Positions 50,411 to 61,400 of a stretch of DNA of 64,000 nucleotides are shown here, piece by piece. The notes beneath the pieces were generated by a model. It searched no databases. It saw only the letters and a program-made list of their open reading frames with translations, and had not been told where the DNA came from. The stretch spans positions 62,001 to 126,000 of the forward strand of contig CCNC01000128.1 in assembly GCA_000824845.1 (NCBI GenBank), read 5' to 3'. Position 1 is the stretch's first letter. Every line of letters starts with the position of its first letter. This DNA is from Mesorhizobium sp. ORS 3359. GTDB lineage: Bacteria; Pseudomonadota; Alphaproteobacteria; Rhizobiales; Rhizobiaceae. The position numbers were made by a program, and so were the translations under genes.

Positions 50411-53400
50411 TTACCCGAGCTCGTGGATGGCCACGTTGGGGACAACCGACTTCGCTATCTCGCAAAGGTGTTGATGATGCGTCAGGTAAATGACCTGACC
50501 CACCTTGGCCATCTCGCCGAACAATCGGAAAACTTCCTCCGACCGGAGATGGTCGAAGGTCTCCATGATGTCGTCGGCGATGAAGGGAACAGATGGCCTG
50601 AGCTTGGCAAACTCGAAATATCCGGCGAGCCGTAGAGCCAGGTAGAGCTGGAATCGCGCGCCTTTCGACAAAGCGTCAGCGACCTTTGACTGGCCATCAT
50701 TCTGGGTCGCGATGAGGACCTCGCCGCCCTTTATCGGCTGGGTCGTTAAGCCTGTGTACCGGCCGCGCGTTATCAGTGCGAAAGCCTCGGAGGCCTCGCT
50801 CATCATTCCGGAGCGGTGACGTTCGCGGTAGACCCGGAGCGCGCTTGCCGCCGACATCACCCCAAGTTTCAATTCGATGTAACGAGCAGCCTTCTCCTCG
50901 ATTTCGAGAAGAACTGTGCGGCGCTCCGCATCGATCCGGGCAACTTGGCTGTCGCCGCCAATCGCGTCGAGCTTGTCGGTCGCTCGAGTACGCCGGACGA
51001 GTTGCTGTTGTATGGCTTCATCGAGGTCAGCGAGGCGTCGCTCGATTTCGGCCTTTTCAATTGCCAGCCCATCGAGATCGACGCTCTCCAGCAATGAGCG
51101 CGCCTGGGCGAAGTCCTCGAGGGCGAGCTCGCTCGTCAGTCGTTCTTCAAGCTCGGCCACAGCGCTCTGCAGACCATCTCGCTCGCGAAGCCGTTCATCC
51201 CGCTCTGCGACTTCGGGAAGAGTTTCCACCCTGAAAGCGTCGAGCACTTGCTGCTTGGTCGTCTCGTGTGCCGCGATCTCGGCGTTCAACGCCTCCTGAG
51301 CGTCTTGTAACTTCTGAATATCAACCAGGAGATTCGCCCTCGCCTCACGGGCGCGCTCGGCTTGCTCCAGACGCTTGGTCAGCCTGACGCTCGCCTGTTC
51401 CGGCGCGTCCTCGCTTGAGGGATCCCCGGCCTGCGCACCAAGCCGGGCCACCTCTTCAGCAAATCCAGTCCTGTCCGCTTCCATCTTGCCTATGCGCATA
51501 CGCATTCCCTCGCGATCCTGCAGGGCCTTTGAGAGCTCCGACAACTGATCGAGCACGCTTCCAAGCCCGGTTCCGGCGACGCCGTCTTCGAGCCAGGTGC
51601 CCTTCAGCGTTTCATTGACGTCAGCCTGCCATGCAGTGTCTCGCCGTTCGGCAATTTCAACAGCGAGTCGCCTGGCAGCCAGCTCCTCTTCCTTCGCGGC
51701 GACGCTCCTCAGTGCTTCCGCGCGTTCCGCGTCGACCTTCGCCTGCCTGTCGAGAAAGCGCTCGGCCGCGACCACCATGGTCTCCATGGCCTCACCGGCT
51801 TCCGGCTGAATTCCAACGCTTCGAAGAGCCGAGGCCAATCCGAGGTGGATCCGCTCTCCTTCGGCCGTCGCGCGTCCAATCCTTGCGCGCGCGAGCAGGA
51901 TGTCGTCCAAAGCGCCAAGCGCGTCAGCGTGTGCGGACAGCCGCTCCTCCAGAAGTCCGATCAAGAGGTCGAGCGACTGCTCCTGGCAGTCCTCAAGCAA
52001 GGTGCCGGCCATTCGCTTGATTTCAATTGACGCAATTTCCGCGCGCTTGGCCACACCCGCGAGTTGGCAGCTTACGCGCTCTATTGTCGCTTCGGTCTCG
52101 GCCGCCTTCTGCCTGATTGCGCGCAAATCCGCGAGCTCGCCCGCATGGGCCAATCGAGCCGCTCCGACATGATCGTCCCTGGCCAGTGCTGCTGCAAACA
52201 CGTCTGCGGTTTCGACCTTGAGGTCCGCCCGGTGATTTCGCCAGGCCTCGTCCCTCTCGCGTCGTATGGCTGCGGCTGTGTCATCGTCGGCGATCTCGGC
52301 CGAGGCGCGGACAGCAGCCAGCCGCAACGAAGTAGATGTTCGACTTTGTTCATGCTCAACCAGACGCTCGGAAAAGACTGCCTTGTCCCTTTGAAGATCC
52401 GCGGCCAGTGTTTTCCAGGCAGCCATCTGCATCGGCGGCGGAACTGGCATTTTCGAAAGTGCCTCCGCATCCCCCGACCAAGGCCGAAGGCGCCGCATTG
52501 CATCGGCCAGCCCTGTTTGCCGCTCGTCCTCGAACGCCACCGCCTCTGCGATTTCGCGTTTATGACCGCTGGCCTTGGCTTCCGACACGGCTGCCATCAG
52601 TCTGGCTCTTGCGGGCTCGGGCACCGCCCTCTCCTCGCCAACGCGGCCTCGGGCCGCATTGAGCCCGTCGAGCGCGGCAGCGGCCTCATCGCGGGCCATC
52701 CGCAGGCTCGTCGTGATGCCGGAGCGTTGTTCGGCCATGGTGCGAAGCGTGCCGACCACAACGGCCGGCAGGATGAGCCGGGACGGATCCTGTTCGGCTG
52801 ACCTGCCAAGCGCGCCGAGACAGCTAGCCACGGTCTGGTCGAGCAGCTGGACCTCCATCTTACGGGTCGGCAAGTCCATGCCCGCGGATAGATAGCGCGC
52901 CTTGCGGTCGGCAAGTGCTCGCACCTGCTCCGAGATCGTCAGCACGGCCTCGTCGATAGCGATTGCTTCGATCTTTGCCTTTGTACGATCGATCTCATCG
53001 GCATTGGCGTGCAGACGGGTTCTTAAGCGTGCGTCCTGGCCGATCAAGTCCGGTACGCTACCACTCCAGGTCTTGGCAGGAGACAGCATGTCCGGCAGTT
53101 CAGCCAGCCTGCTTGCCTTGCGTTTTATTTCGGCCAGAAGTGGCGCGGCGCGTGCATATCGCTCGATCGTGGCGAGCCGCGCCGACAACGCCGCGCGTTC
53201 AGCCAGGCTGCGGTCATACTTTTCGTGGGCCTCCGCCCGTTCCGCCTCAAGCGCTTCGAATGTCGAGGCCAGCGTGTCGATCGCCTCCTTGCGTGACTTG
53301 AGTTCCGCAAACCGTTTCTTCAGCAGCGCGATTTCGGTCGTCTGGGCCTGTTTGCGGTGGAGCCCGTCGGCCTCCGCCTCAAGCGCCGCCAGGACATCGC

Positions 53401-53881
53401 TGGCGTGGCCGAGTCCGGCGCTGGCGGTGAAAAGGAGCTTGCCGAGATCGCCGCGCGATTCAAGGATCGCCTTGCCGCCCGCTTCCAGCGTCTCGTCATC
53501 GAGCGAGAACATGCTGCTGTAAGCTTCGCGCGAGAGTCCGGCGAGCTGCGCCGAAATGGCAATTTCGCTCAGCGGCCTGCCTTCGGCATCATGCAGCGAA
53601 TTGCTGCGGCTTTTGGTGCGGGAAACGGCAAGCGCCTGCCCCTCGAATTCGAGCAGCCCGCCGATGCGCATCGAGCTATAGTCGTGCTGGAAATTATACC
53701 GACTACGCTCCTCGATGCCGAAGAGCAGATCAAGGTAGGCCGAAAGCGCCGTCGACTTGCCGGCCTCGTTCAGCCCGAAAACGATATGCAGATCGGGCCC
53801 TGAAACAGGCTTCTCCCCGAAATCGATCGCCTTATCGGTAAACTTGCCGTAGCGGGTCAGATCGAGGCGCCGCAATCTCAT
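50411..53881 (-). CDS. YhaN-like (SbcC/Rad50-type) AAA ATPase
   Basis: 1,156 residues. The N-terminal half-ATPase has Walker A LHIVFGLNEAGKSTALSAYL at about residues 33-52. A very long coiled coil follows (about 200-1000). The C-terminal half carries the ABC-like signature (LSKGARFQLYLALRLAGYFE) and Walker B VPFIADDIMETFDHLRSEEV. No CxxC zinc hook is evident in the coil, unlike Rad50. Together with the YhaO partner it should form a DNA-end nuclease complex. Its start overlaps the YhaO stop in ATGA (53878-53881). Confidence 0.85.
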   Translation of the reverse strand: MRLRRLDLTRYGKFTDKAIDFGEKPVSGPDLHIVFGLNEAGKSTALSAYLDLLFGIEERSRYNFQHDYSSMRIGGLLEFEGQALAVSRTKSRSNSLHDAEGRPLSEIAISAQLAGLSREAYSSMFSLDDETLEAGGKAILESRGDLGKLLFTASAGLGHASDVLAALEAEADGLHRKQAQTTEIALLKKRFAELKSRKEAIDTLASTFEALEAERAEAHEKYDRSLAERAALSARLATIERYARAAPLLAEIKRKASRLAELPDMLSPAKTWSGSVPDLIGQDARLRTRLHANADEIDRTKAKIEAIAIDEAVLTISEQVRALADRKARYLSAGMDLPTRKMEVQLLDQTVASCLGALGRSAEQDPSRLILPAVVVGTLRTMAEQRSGITTSLRMARDEAAAALDGLNAARGRVGEERAVPEPARARLMAAVSEAKASGHKREIAEAVAFEDERQTGLADAMRRLRPWSGDAEALSKMPVPPPMQMAAWKTLAADLQRDKAVFSERLVEHEQSRTSTSLRLAAVRASAEIADDDTAAAIRRERDEAWRNHRADLKVETADVFAAALARDDHVGAARLAHAGELADLRAIRQKAAETEATIERVSCQLAGVAKRAEIASIEIKRMAGTLLEDCQEQSLDLLIGLLEERLSAHADALGALDDILLARARIGRATAEGERIHLGLASALRSVGIQPEAGEAMETMVVAAERFLDRQAKVDAERAEALRSVAAKEEELAARRLAVEIAERRDTAWQADVNETLKGTWLEDGVAGTGLGSVLDQLSELSKALQDREGMRMRIGKMEADRTGFAEEVARLGAQAGDPSSEDAPEQASVRLTKRLEQAERAREARANLLVDIQKLQDAQEALNAEIAAHETTKQQVLDAFRVETLPEVAERDERLRERDGLQSAVAELEERLTSELALEDFAQARSLLESVDLDGLAIEKAEIERRLADLDEAIQQQLVRRTRATDKLDAIGGDSQVARIDAERRTVLLEIEEKAARYIELKLGVMSAASALRVYRERHRSGMMSEASEAFALITRGRYTGLTTQPIKGGEVLIATQNDGQSKVADALSKGARFQLYLALRLAGYFEFAKLRPSVPFIADDIMETFDHLRSEEVFRLFGEMAKVGQVIYLTHHQHLCEIAKSVVPNVAIHELG

Positions 53882-55137
53882 CGCGTCGCACCTGACTTGA
53901 GCCTCGCCGTGACCAGGTCGACGCCTCCGGCAAGCACATCGTCGAGAAACCGTTCCAGCCCCGCTTCATCCTTGCCGGCGAAACCCCTCGCATCGGGGGG
54001 CAGGTCCGCGATCGTCTTTAACACGAATTCCCGCGCTTCGGATCGAAATGCTTCTGACCCCGCATTGGCGCGCATGGACTCTGCGAGCTCCAAGGTGGGA
54101 TCGGCAACGTTGCCCGAATCTCTGAGAACGGGCGCCGAAAGATCAAGATCCAGCCTCTCCACCCAGGTGTCGCCCACCTGCTCAGCCGCCTGCTCGGCTT
54201 CCGCGACAGCCAGGTCTCGGTCGCGCATCAGCGACCATGAAAGGGCGGAGGTGCCGACCAAACCGAGGCGGGCAACAAGGTAGCGCGATCTGGCCTCCTT
54301 TCGGGCTTGTTCCAGGCCTGCCCGGATGCGGATGACAGCCTCGCTCCATTCGGCTGTCCCCGTCAGATCGACACCCACACGCTCGAATTGCGCGACACTG
54401 GTGAGCCTCTCCTCGATCTTGACGGAGCGATCGTTGCGAACGGTGACCAGCGTGACCGATTTCTCGCCCGCCTCATTGATGTCCCTCCCTTGAGGAATCC
54501 CTGGCATCACGAGCGTGCTCGCGCCGGAATAGACCTGACGAACGTGGATATGGCCAAGCGCCCAATAGTCAAAGCCGTGGCCGTGAAGGTCGGCGACGCT
54601 GCAAGGTGCATAAACGTCATGGCCCGGGGAACCAGCCAGGCTTGTATGCATGATGCCGATGTTGGCAGCTCCCTCCTGGGGGCGAGCATATTTGGGCAGC
54701 AGGCTTTCGGGCGCCTTGGGGCTGGCGAAGCTCAACCCATGGAAAGCAACATCTATCCCGGAGCCAGGCTGCACCACAGATTGGCAGCGGCCGCCAAAGA
54801 TCGTCACCGTGTCTGGCAAGACGAGCTGCTTGGTAATGCGCGACATGGCGTCGTGATTGCCGCGGATCATGTAGACCCTGACGCCGGCTTGATGAAGGCG
54901 CGTCATTTGGTAGGCCAAAAAGCGTGCCGTTTTCATCGAGGTTTGGTCGCCGTCATAAAGATCGCCGGCGATCACAAGCGCATCGACCTGCTCCGTTAGG
55001 CACAAATCCACGACGGCGATGAACGCCTGACGGCTGGCATCTCCGACCAGCTCGGCAAGCTCCGGATTGCGCAGCGCAAGGGAGCGCAGTGGCGAGTCGA
55101 GATGGATGTCGGCCGTATGAACAAATCGAAATGCCAT
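53878..55137 (-). CDS. YhaO-like (SbcD/Mre11-type) metallophosphoesterase
   Basis: 419 residues. Calcineurin-like nuclease motifs: FVHTADIHLDSPLRSLALRN (D-x-H), VDALVIAGDLYDGDQTS (GDxxD), RVYMIRGNHDAMSRITK (GNHD) and GHGFDYWALGHIHVRQVYSG (GHxH). A helical C-terminal part probably docks on the ATPase partner. The start at 55137 has GGAG upstream; longer readings add no family sequence. Coupled by overlap to the YhaN-like gene and divergent from the DUF4011 gene. Confidence 0.87.
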   Translation of the reverse strand: MAFRFVHTADIHLDSPLRSLALRNPELAELVGDASRQAFIAVVDLCLTEQVDALVIAGDLYDGDQTSMKTARFLAYQMTRLHQAGVRVYMIRGNHDAMSRITKQLVLPDTVTIFGGRCQSVVQPGSGIDVAFHGLSFASPKAPESLLPKYARPQEGAANIGIMHTSLAGSPGHDVYAPCSVADLHGHGFDYWALGHIHVRQVYSGASTLVMPGIPQGRDINEAGEKSVTLVTVRNDRSVKIEERLTSVAQFERVGVDLTGTAEWSEAVIRIRAGLEQARKEARSRYLVARLGLVGTSALSWSLMRDRDLAVAEAEQAAEQVGDTWVERLDLDLSAPVLRDSGNVADPTLELAESMRANAGSEAFRSEAREFVLKTIADLPPDARGFAGKDEAGLERFLDDVLAGGVDLVTARLKSGATR

Positions 55138-55462
55138 TCGAAGGACTCTCCGGGCCTGAACGAAAAGCTCAGGCAAAATGCTGGCCCTAAGTCAATCTAG
55201 CTAGCCGGGCCGTGATGGCGCACGGTGAAGACAGCTTGGGTCTCGGTATCAAAGTCCGGCAGCGTTCCGCAACAGTCCTGGTGAGTGAGGTCGCGAAATT
55301 AGGGTCCGACCGCCCTTTCTGACGGTGCATTCGCTTCCCTCCCCTTTTTCTTGGCCGACCCAACTATCGCGTGGATAAACAACGCGATTGTATTCGCGTG
55401 ACCGGCAAGACCCTTTTATATCCTGAAAAAATTGCTAGTCTGCATGTGGGGGCTGGGGTCAA
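55138..55462. promoter_or_regulatory. divergent promoter region between the YhaO/YhaN pair and the DUF4011 gene
   Basis: 325 bp without genes. A short inverted repeat CGCGA/TCGCG (55383-55398) with an AT-rich centre, followed by TTTTATATCC, is the best candidate for an operator and -10 region of the DUF4011 gene. No canonical -35 could be assigned. Confidence 0.4.
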
Positions 55463-58400
55463 ATGCAATCTGTTGATAGTTCAGAGTTAGTAACAAATGG
55501 TGATGCGGTAGCCGAACCCTCGTCGGCCCCGAGCATAATCGCCGACGTCGCATCCAGCTTCACTTATGCATCCTATCAGAACGCAATTCCGGTAATCCGG
55601 TCTATCCGACTGGATAACGACACCGCCGGCAGCCTAGAGAGTTGCCGCCTGGAACTCACCTCATCGCCGTCGTTTCTGAGACCGAAGACCTGGGCAGTTG
55701 ACCGTCTCGTTCCTGGCGATAGGCTTCAACTGAGCGACCGCAAGGTCGAGCTCGATTCCGCATATCTTGCTGGCTTGAACGAGGCCGAGCGCGGCGAAAT
55801 CACCTTGCGCCTTTCTGCGGCTGGCGAGGTCCTGGACGAACGACGCGTGACGGTCCGGCTGCTCGCGCGCGACGAGTGGGGCGGCGTCGCCGACATGGCG
55901 CAATTGCTTCCGGCTTTCGTCATGCCCAATGACCCTGGCGTTGCGCCGATCCTGAGAGCGGCAGCCGATCGCCTTGCCGCGCATGGGCATCCCAGTGGCC
56001 TTGACGGGTATCAGTCGCAAAACCCGCAGCGAGCATACATGTTGGCTGCAGCCGTTTATTCTGCGATCACTGGCATGGGGTTGCACTATGCCGAACCTCC
56101 GGCGAGCTTCGAGAGCCGCGGGCAAAAGATCAGGCGTCCCACGACGACCGCCGAGGAACGCCTAGCGACCTGCTTGGATACTTCACTTTTGTTTGCCGCC
56201 ACCCTTGAAGCTGCCGGCCTGCACCCGGCCGTGCTGATGTTTGACGGGCATGCAGCTGTCGGCGTCTGGCTGGCTAAGCGAACCTTCGCCAACGCGGTTG
56301 AACCAGACCAGATGGAGATCCGCAAGGCGCTTGCGTCCCGCGAATTCATCGCGTTTGAAACCACAGGCGTCACTCACCGGCCCGCGCTCACATTCGAGGC
56401 GGCGCAGAATGCGCTCGGTATCCGGCTCGCGGAAGAACAGGCGCATGCATTCGTTGCAGCCATTGACGTGAGGCGATCGCGCAGCGGCGGCATTACGCCC
56501 CTCGCCTCGCATGAGCCTATCCGGCGCAATGCCACCGATGAGGAGTCGTCTGCGGCCGTCGCGGCTTTGCCGCTTCCCGCAGCGCCAGCGATTGGCGCAA
56601 TGCCAGCCGAGGCCGTCGAGATAAAGCCAACCACAGCCGCTGGTCGCATCGATCGCTGGCAGAAAAAGCTGCTCGACCTGACGCTTAGAAACCGCCTTCT
56701 CAATTTTCCCGATTCGAAAAAGACGATCCCTTTCTTGTGTACTGACGTCGCCTATCTCGAGGACAGGTTGGCGAATGGCGCCGCGGTACGTCTCATTTCC
56801 TTGCCCGAGCAGAACCCTTTGGGGGAGCGAGACGCGGAGCTCTATCGCGATGTCCATGGTCGCGATCTGCAACGCGGGTTCGCGGCTGAAGCGCTGCTCA
56901 GGGATGAGCTCGCCTCAACGCTGGACGTCCGTCAACTTGAGGCCAGATTGATCGATCTCTACCGCCAAGTGCGCAATGACTTCGCCGAGGGTGGCGCAAA
57001 CACGCTGTTCCTAGCCGTGGGTTTCCTTCGCTGGAAGAAGAAGCCCGAAGATGAGCGCAGCTATCGAGCTCCACTGCTTTTGGTGCCGGTCCGGCTTGAG
57101 CGGCGCAGCGCGAGCTCGCGCTTCACGATCCGCTTCCATGAAGACGAGCCGCGGTTCAACGCCACCCTTCTCCAGTTCCTCGAGCGGGAGTTCGAACTTC
57201 GCCTTCCGCAGTTCGCCGGCGATTTGCCGCTCGACGACAGCGGAATCGATGTGCCGCGCATCCTATCCTCCATGCGACAGGCGGTCCGCGATGTTCCTGG
57301 AATGGAGGTCATCGACGAAACCGCCTTGTCGACATTCTCTATCGCAAAGTTCTTGATGTGGAAGGACCTTGTCGAGCGAACCGATGCACTGCGACAGAAC
57401 AGGGTCGTTCGCCATCTCATCGACACGCCCGAGCAGGCGTTCGAGAACTCGGGTGGTCAATCAGCCTTTCGTGATGAGGCCGAGCTGGACCGCGCTTACG
57501 AACCCTCCGCCATCATAAGCCTCCTTCCCCTCGATTCATCTCAGACCGCCGCCAGCCTAGCGGCAGCCGAGGGGCGCGACTTCGTGATCGTCGGGCCGCC
57601 CGGGACGGGAAAAAGCCAGACGATCGCTAACATGATTGCCAACTGTCTGGGCGTAGGCAAGACCGTCCTGTTCGTGGCGGAAAAGACGGCCGCACTCGAT
57701 GTCGTCTACCGCCGGCTGCGGGAGCACGGACTTGGCAACCACTGCATCGAACTGCACTCGAACAAGGCCGATCGGAGACGTTTTCTGGCGCAACTGAAGG
57801 CTTCGTGGGAGCACGGAGGTAACGCCGACGCGTTTCAATGGATCGCAGTCAACGAGCGGCTTCGCCTGCGTCGGGATGAATTGAATGCCTATGTCGAGGC
57901 GCTTCACAAACGCTATCCAAACGGATGGACGCCCTATCTGGCGTTGGGCATAGCGCTGAAGTCGAACGACCAAGCTGCGCCGGCATTCGCGTGGCAGTCG
58001 TCCGATGGGCACGATGCGCAAACTCTTCTTGACCTGGAGGAGTTGGCCGCGCAAATCGGCCTGGTGTTCGCGTCGGTCGAACGTCAGCCAGCGTTGGATC
58101 TGATCGATGCGGGAGAGTGGAGCAGCGATTGGCAACTAAGGTTGCTGGCCGCCGCGACGTCCCTGCACTCCGCCATCGGGCAATTGACGGCATCGATACG
58201 GGACTACCAGTCCAGTCTTGGTCTTTCGCCTAGTGAGACGTTCTCGCATACGGAACTCCAGTCGCTAACAGGCTTGGCATTGGTTCTGTCTCAAACTCGC
58301 AACCGCGATATCTCGATTGCATACGACCGAGATTTCTCGACCTTCGGGGAAGCGCTTGCCGAGTTGGAACGCGCGATCGGGGGTTATCGCGAGAGCGAGC

Positions 58401-61400
58401 GCGGCCTCTCCGCCACCTACGACGTCGCGACCGTCCGGCACCTCGATTTGGATGTTCTGGACCGCCAATGGCGTGAGGCGACAGAATCGTTTTGGCCGAG
58501 ATCGGCCCTCGGCAAGCGCAAGGTTCAGAAACTGCTTCAAAGCCGCATACAGCGTGGTACCGCGGACCCTGGCACGCACCTTCCTCTGCTCCGCCGGATG
58601 AGGGAGTTTGTAGCTCAGGTCGACCAAAGCCCGTTGGCGGGCAAGCCGCTACCGATCGAAGGTCTGACAACGGACGTGGCGGCTGTCGCGAGCATACTCG
58701 ATTCCGCCCGGCGTCTCCGCGCGGCACTTCGCATTCCTGGACGGAGCCAAGACGAGTTTCGGGCCGTCGTTCGCTCCGTCGCACCAAGTCTGCGTGGCAC
58801 CCTTGAAAACGACCGACTGCGCGAGGCGGGTGACCGGCTGCTGGCAGCCGCCAAGCAGTTCGACGCCGTGCGATCGGAATTCGGCGAGGTTTCGGCTCGG
58901 GAGATTTCAGACCCCACGGATGGTCCTAGCCTTGAAGCGCTCAGAGCCAAGCTGATTAAGCTAGCGGACGCTCGAAACCTGCTTCGCGATTGGTCGGAAT
59001 GGTGCCGGGTGAAAAGGCAGGCGATCCAACGCGACCTGGCACCTCTGGTTGAGCAGATCGAGACGGGAGCGATAGCCGCCGACAAGGCGCGCCCGGCCTT
59101 CCGGGTGGGCTACGCAAGATGGTGGCTGCCGAAGGTTCTCGACGGGGACGCGGTATTACGAAATTTCCGCAGGTTCCAGCACGAGAACGCGATTACGGAA
59201 TTTCGCGAGATCGACGATCTTGTGCGCACACAAGCCACTCAGCGCGTGGTCAGCGCGCTCGCGCATGGGCTTCCTTCTGTACAAAGCGTGTCGCGCAATT
59301 CCGAACTTGGGTTGTTGCGGCACCAGATGGAGCTCCAGCGGCCAAGTCAATCTATCCGGGACATGATCGGTAAGATGCCTGAGAGCTTTGCCAAGCTTGC
59401 GCCCTGCATGTTGATGTCGCCGCTATCGATTGCCCAGTACCTTCCTCCAAACCAGGCCTTGTTCGATGTGGTGATCTTTGACGAAGCTTCGCAGATCACC
59501 ACCTGGGATGCAGTGGGCGCGATAGCCAGGGCGCGACAGACCATTATTGTCGGCGATCCCAAGCAGCTGCCGCCGACCAATTTCTTCGGCCGCAACGAGG
59601 ACGACGAGGAGATTGCCGACTACGAGAAGGACCTGGAAAGCATTCTTGATGAGGCAAGGGCGTCCGGAATTCCGGTGCGCGATCTCAGATGGCACTACCG
59701 CAGCCGCAGCGAGTCGCTGATCGCGTTCTCGAACTATCATTACTACCGAAACCGCCTGGTGACGTTCCCCTCGCCGGCGGTCGATGATCGTGCGGTGCGG
59801 CTGCACCGGGTGCCTGACGGCATCTACGACCGCGGCAAGAGCCGCACCAACAAGATCGAGGCCATGGCGGTCGTCAGCGAGGCCGTCAGTCGCATGAAGG
59901 GCTGGCTGGCGCTGCCGGAGAATGGCCGGCCGACGCTCGGCGTAATCACATTCAACGCGCAACAGCAATCGCTGATCTTGGACCTTTTCGATGCCGCGCG
60001 CCGGGATCATCCGGAACTCGAATGGTTCTTTGCCGAAGATCGGGTCGAGCCCGCGATCGTAAAGAACCTCGAAAACGTCCAGGGTGATGAGAGGGATGTT
60101 ATCCTGTTCTCGATCACGTTCTACAAGGACGGCTCCGGAAAGCCTCCGGCGATGGACTTCGGGGCTCTCAACCGAGATGGCGGCGAGCGGCGCCTCAACG
60201 TGGCGGTGACTCGTGCGCGACAGGAACTCATCATCTTCTCCGGCTTTACCGCGGACCAGATTGATCCGTCGCGAAGCAAGGCGATCGCAGTTCAACACCT
60301 GAAGACATTCCTCGACTATGCCGAACGCGGCCCGATCGCTTTGCCTGCCCAGGATCTTGGATCTGTCGGCGGTTTCGATTCGCCGTTCGAGGAGGCAGTC
60401 GCTGAGCACTTGGAACAGCGGGGATGGATCGTCGTCCCGCAAGTCGGGATTTCCGACTTCCGCATAGACCTGGGCATCCGCGACCCGGATCTTGTAGGAG
60501 CGTATCTGGCAGGGGTCGAATGCGATGGAGCGACCTACCACAGGTCAGCGACGGCACGGGACCGCGACAAGGTCCGCGAGCAGGTGCTTAGAGGGCTTGG
60601 CTGGACCATCTTTCGTGTGTGGTCGACGGACTGGTGGTTCGACGCGAAGGGCTGTGCTGAGCGCCTCCATACCAGCCTAGAGGGACTGCTTGAGGAGAGT
60701 CGGGCGCGTCGTTCGAGCGAACAGACGGAGGAGGTGACACGCTGGGAAATGGGTCAACAGGTCGAGCCGACAAGCGAGCCCATTGACCAGGCGCCGGTCT
60801 CAATCGAGGAACCTCTGCCTCTCCCGACTACGTCCGAGGTCGAACTGGTCTCGGCAAATGTTCCCTCAGCTATCGAGCCTTCGGGCTTTGGAACATTTTC
60901 AACGATGGGGGGTCAGCCGGTCCAAGGAGATGTCGAGAAGGGACGTTACCGGGTGACCGATCTCACTGCCTTCCGGGTGGACCCCGAGCAATTCTTCGAG
61001 TTCAGCTACAGGACCACGCTGCAGGACATGGTCGCGGCGATCGTCGAGACCGAAAGCCCGGTGCGAGCAGACGTTCTCGCCCAGCGCATAGCCCGGGCAC
61101 ATGGGTGGCTCCGCACGGGTGGACGCATCCGCGAGAGGATAGACCTGCATCTGAGGGACTTGGATCGCACGCTGGAGTCGAGCGGCGAATTCATTTGGAA
61201 GAAGGGCGGGATTTCGGACTTCTTGGCCTATCGTCAACCCGCCAATGACGAAGGCCGACGTTCGATTGGCGACATACCGCTGGCTGAATTGGCCTCAGTG
61301 ATAGTCGACAATCCCGGACTCCTCGATATGGCCGATCCTGCACGCGATATGGCCCATCTCATGGGTGTTGAGCGCCTTGCGGCGGTCTCTCGTGCACGAT

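Noticed and set aside
52064-52801. Long plus-strand frames across the YhaN-like gene
   Set aside because: They mirror the coiled-coil gene on the other strand; arginine/cysteine-rich composition typical of high-GC shadows.
59423-60541. 372-codon minus-strand frame inside the DUF4011 gene
   Set aside because: Complement of a gene with all helicase motifs intact; no family resemblance.
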